A stretch of DNA of 64,000 nucleotides from an uncultured Rhodopila sp. (GTDB taxonomy: Bacteria; Pseudomonadota; Alphaproteobacteria; Acetobacterales; Acetobacteraceae): positions 123,451-187,450 of the forward strand of contig NZ_CAIWTY010000073.1 in NCBI RefSeq assembly GCF_903915725.1, given 5' to 3'. A program made the position numbers and the translations under genes. The notes beneath the pieces are model-generated. The model searched no databases. It was not told where the DNA came from and was given only the letters and a program-made list of their open reading frames with translations. Numbering within the stretch: the first letter of the stretch is position 1; every line of letters starts with the position of its first letter. Below, piece by piece: positions 63,850-64,000 of this stretch.

Positions 63850-64000
63850 CTAACCCGCAGCCCGCCGGGCTTCCCGCCGCGTATCGAGCTCGGCCGCCCG
63901 GCGCTGCTCGCGGTTCATGAAGCCGCCCGGCTCGCCGGCGCCCTGCTGCTGCGCCGCCATCTGCGCGCGGTGTTGAGCCAACCTCTCCTGCACCTCCCGC
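63850..64000 (-). CDS. C-terminal end of an unidentified protein, cut by window edge
   Basis: A frame open from the right edge to a TAG at 63850 encodes 49 residues rich in Gln, Arg, Ala and Glu (EVQERLAQHRAQMAAQQQG, then EPGGFMNREQRRAAELDTRR). The composition and lack of stops suggest a real helical C-terminus, but too little is present to assign a family. Confidence 0.45.
   Translation of the reverse strand, partial: REVQERLAQHRAQMAAQQQGAGEPGGFMNREQRRAAELDTRREARRAAG

Overview
This is a 64 kb, GC-rich chromosomal stretch of an alphaproteobacterium. The gene content and order suggest Rhodospirillales, probably Acetobacteraceae: ffh-rpsP-rimM-trmD-rplS, divergent miaA/serB, hflK-hflC-degP, ialB-rlmN, a CYP153, and a PEP-CTERM protein. 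The family assignment is inference from synteny and protein resemblance; no rRNA or tRNA gene is present to settle it. Most of the window is housekeeping chromosome with small accessory patches.

Layout. 1-3.2 kb: signal recognition and ribosome/tRNA modification operon (ffh, rpsP, rimM, trmD, rplS cut by the window edge). 3.3-4.9 kb: an mqsRA toxin-antitoxin operon with a clear operator, then a frameshifted orphan. 4.8-9.0 kb: an ArsB-type permease fused to a DUF606 transporter domain, an MFS transporter, DUF427, a small membrane protein and pncC. 9.1-11.5 kb: a CYP153 P450 and a low-GC membrane protein. 11.6-17.5 kb: a one-directional set of FMN monooxygenase, monooxygenase fragment, ABC binding protein, class III aminotransferase and gamma-glutamyltransferase. 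17.6-23.9 kb: DUF2252, pgpA, a hydrolase, lytic transglycosylase, dapA, smpB. 24-30.4 kb: PEP-CTERM protein, secreted Ala/Pro-rich protein, CoA-transferase, a three-gene methyltransferase/glycosyltransferase/FkbM operon, corA.

30.5-36 kb holds the branched-chain amino acid genes ilvB-ilvN and ilvC, split by a lower-GC two-gene module: an AAA/ABC-like ATPase followed 2 nt later by a DUF4276 protein with Toprim-like acidic motifs. The pair ends in its own rho-independent terminator just before ilvC. It resembles the ATPase plus Toprim architecture of OLD-type and related anti-phage systems and is the best candidate in the window for an uncharacterised system.

36-47 kb: miaA, an RHH/membrane protein pair, serB, tam, degP, hflC, hflK, mrp, DUF29, and an RluA-family synthase. 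47-56.7 kb: TSUP permease, rlmN, ialB, a SPOUT methyltransferase, a two-domain methyltransferase with a decayed copy of its own C-terminus nearby, a coiled-coil gene built on 42-bp repeats, DUF411, an HCCA-isomerase-like protein, a TrpD-like protein and thrC. 56.8-63.5 kb: a partly decayed hydroxyacid/sugar-acid locus (two D-2-hydroxyacid dehydrogenases, an enolase-superfamily dehydratase, a broken MFS symporter) and a CPA2 antiporter. The right end carries a MITE-like palindromic element; a related palindromic repeat lies between hflC and degP.
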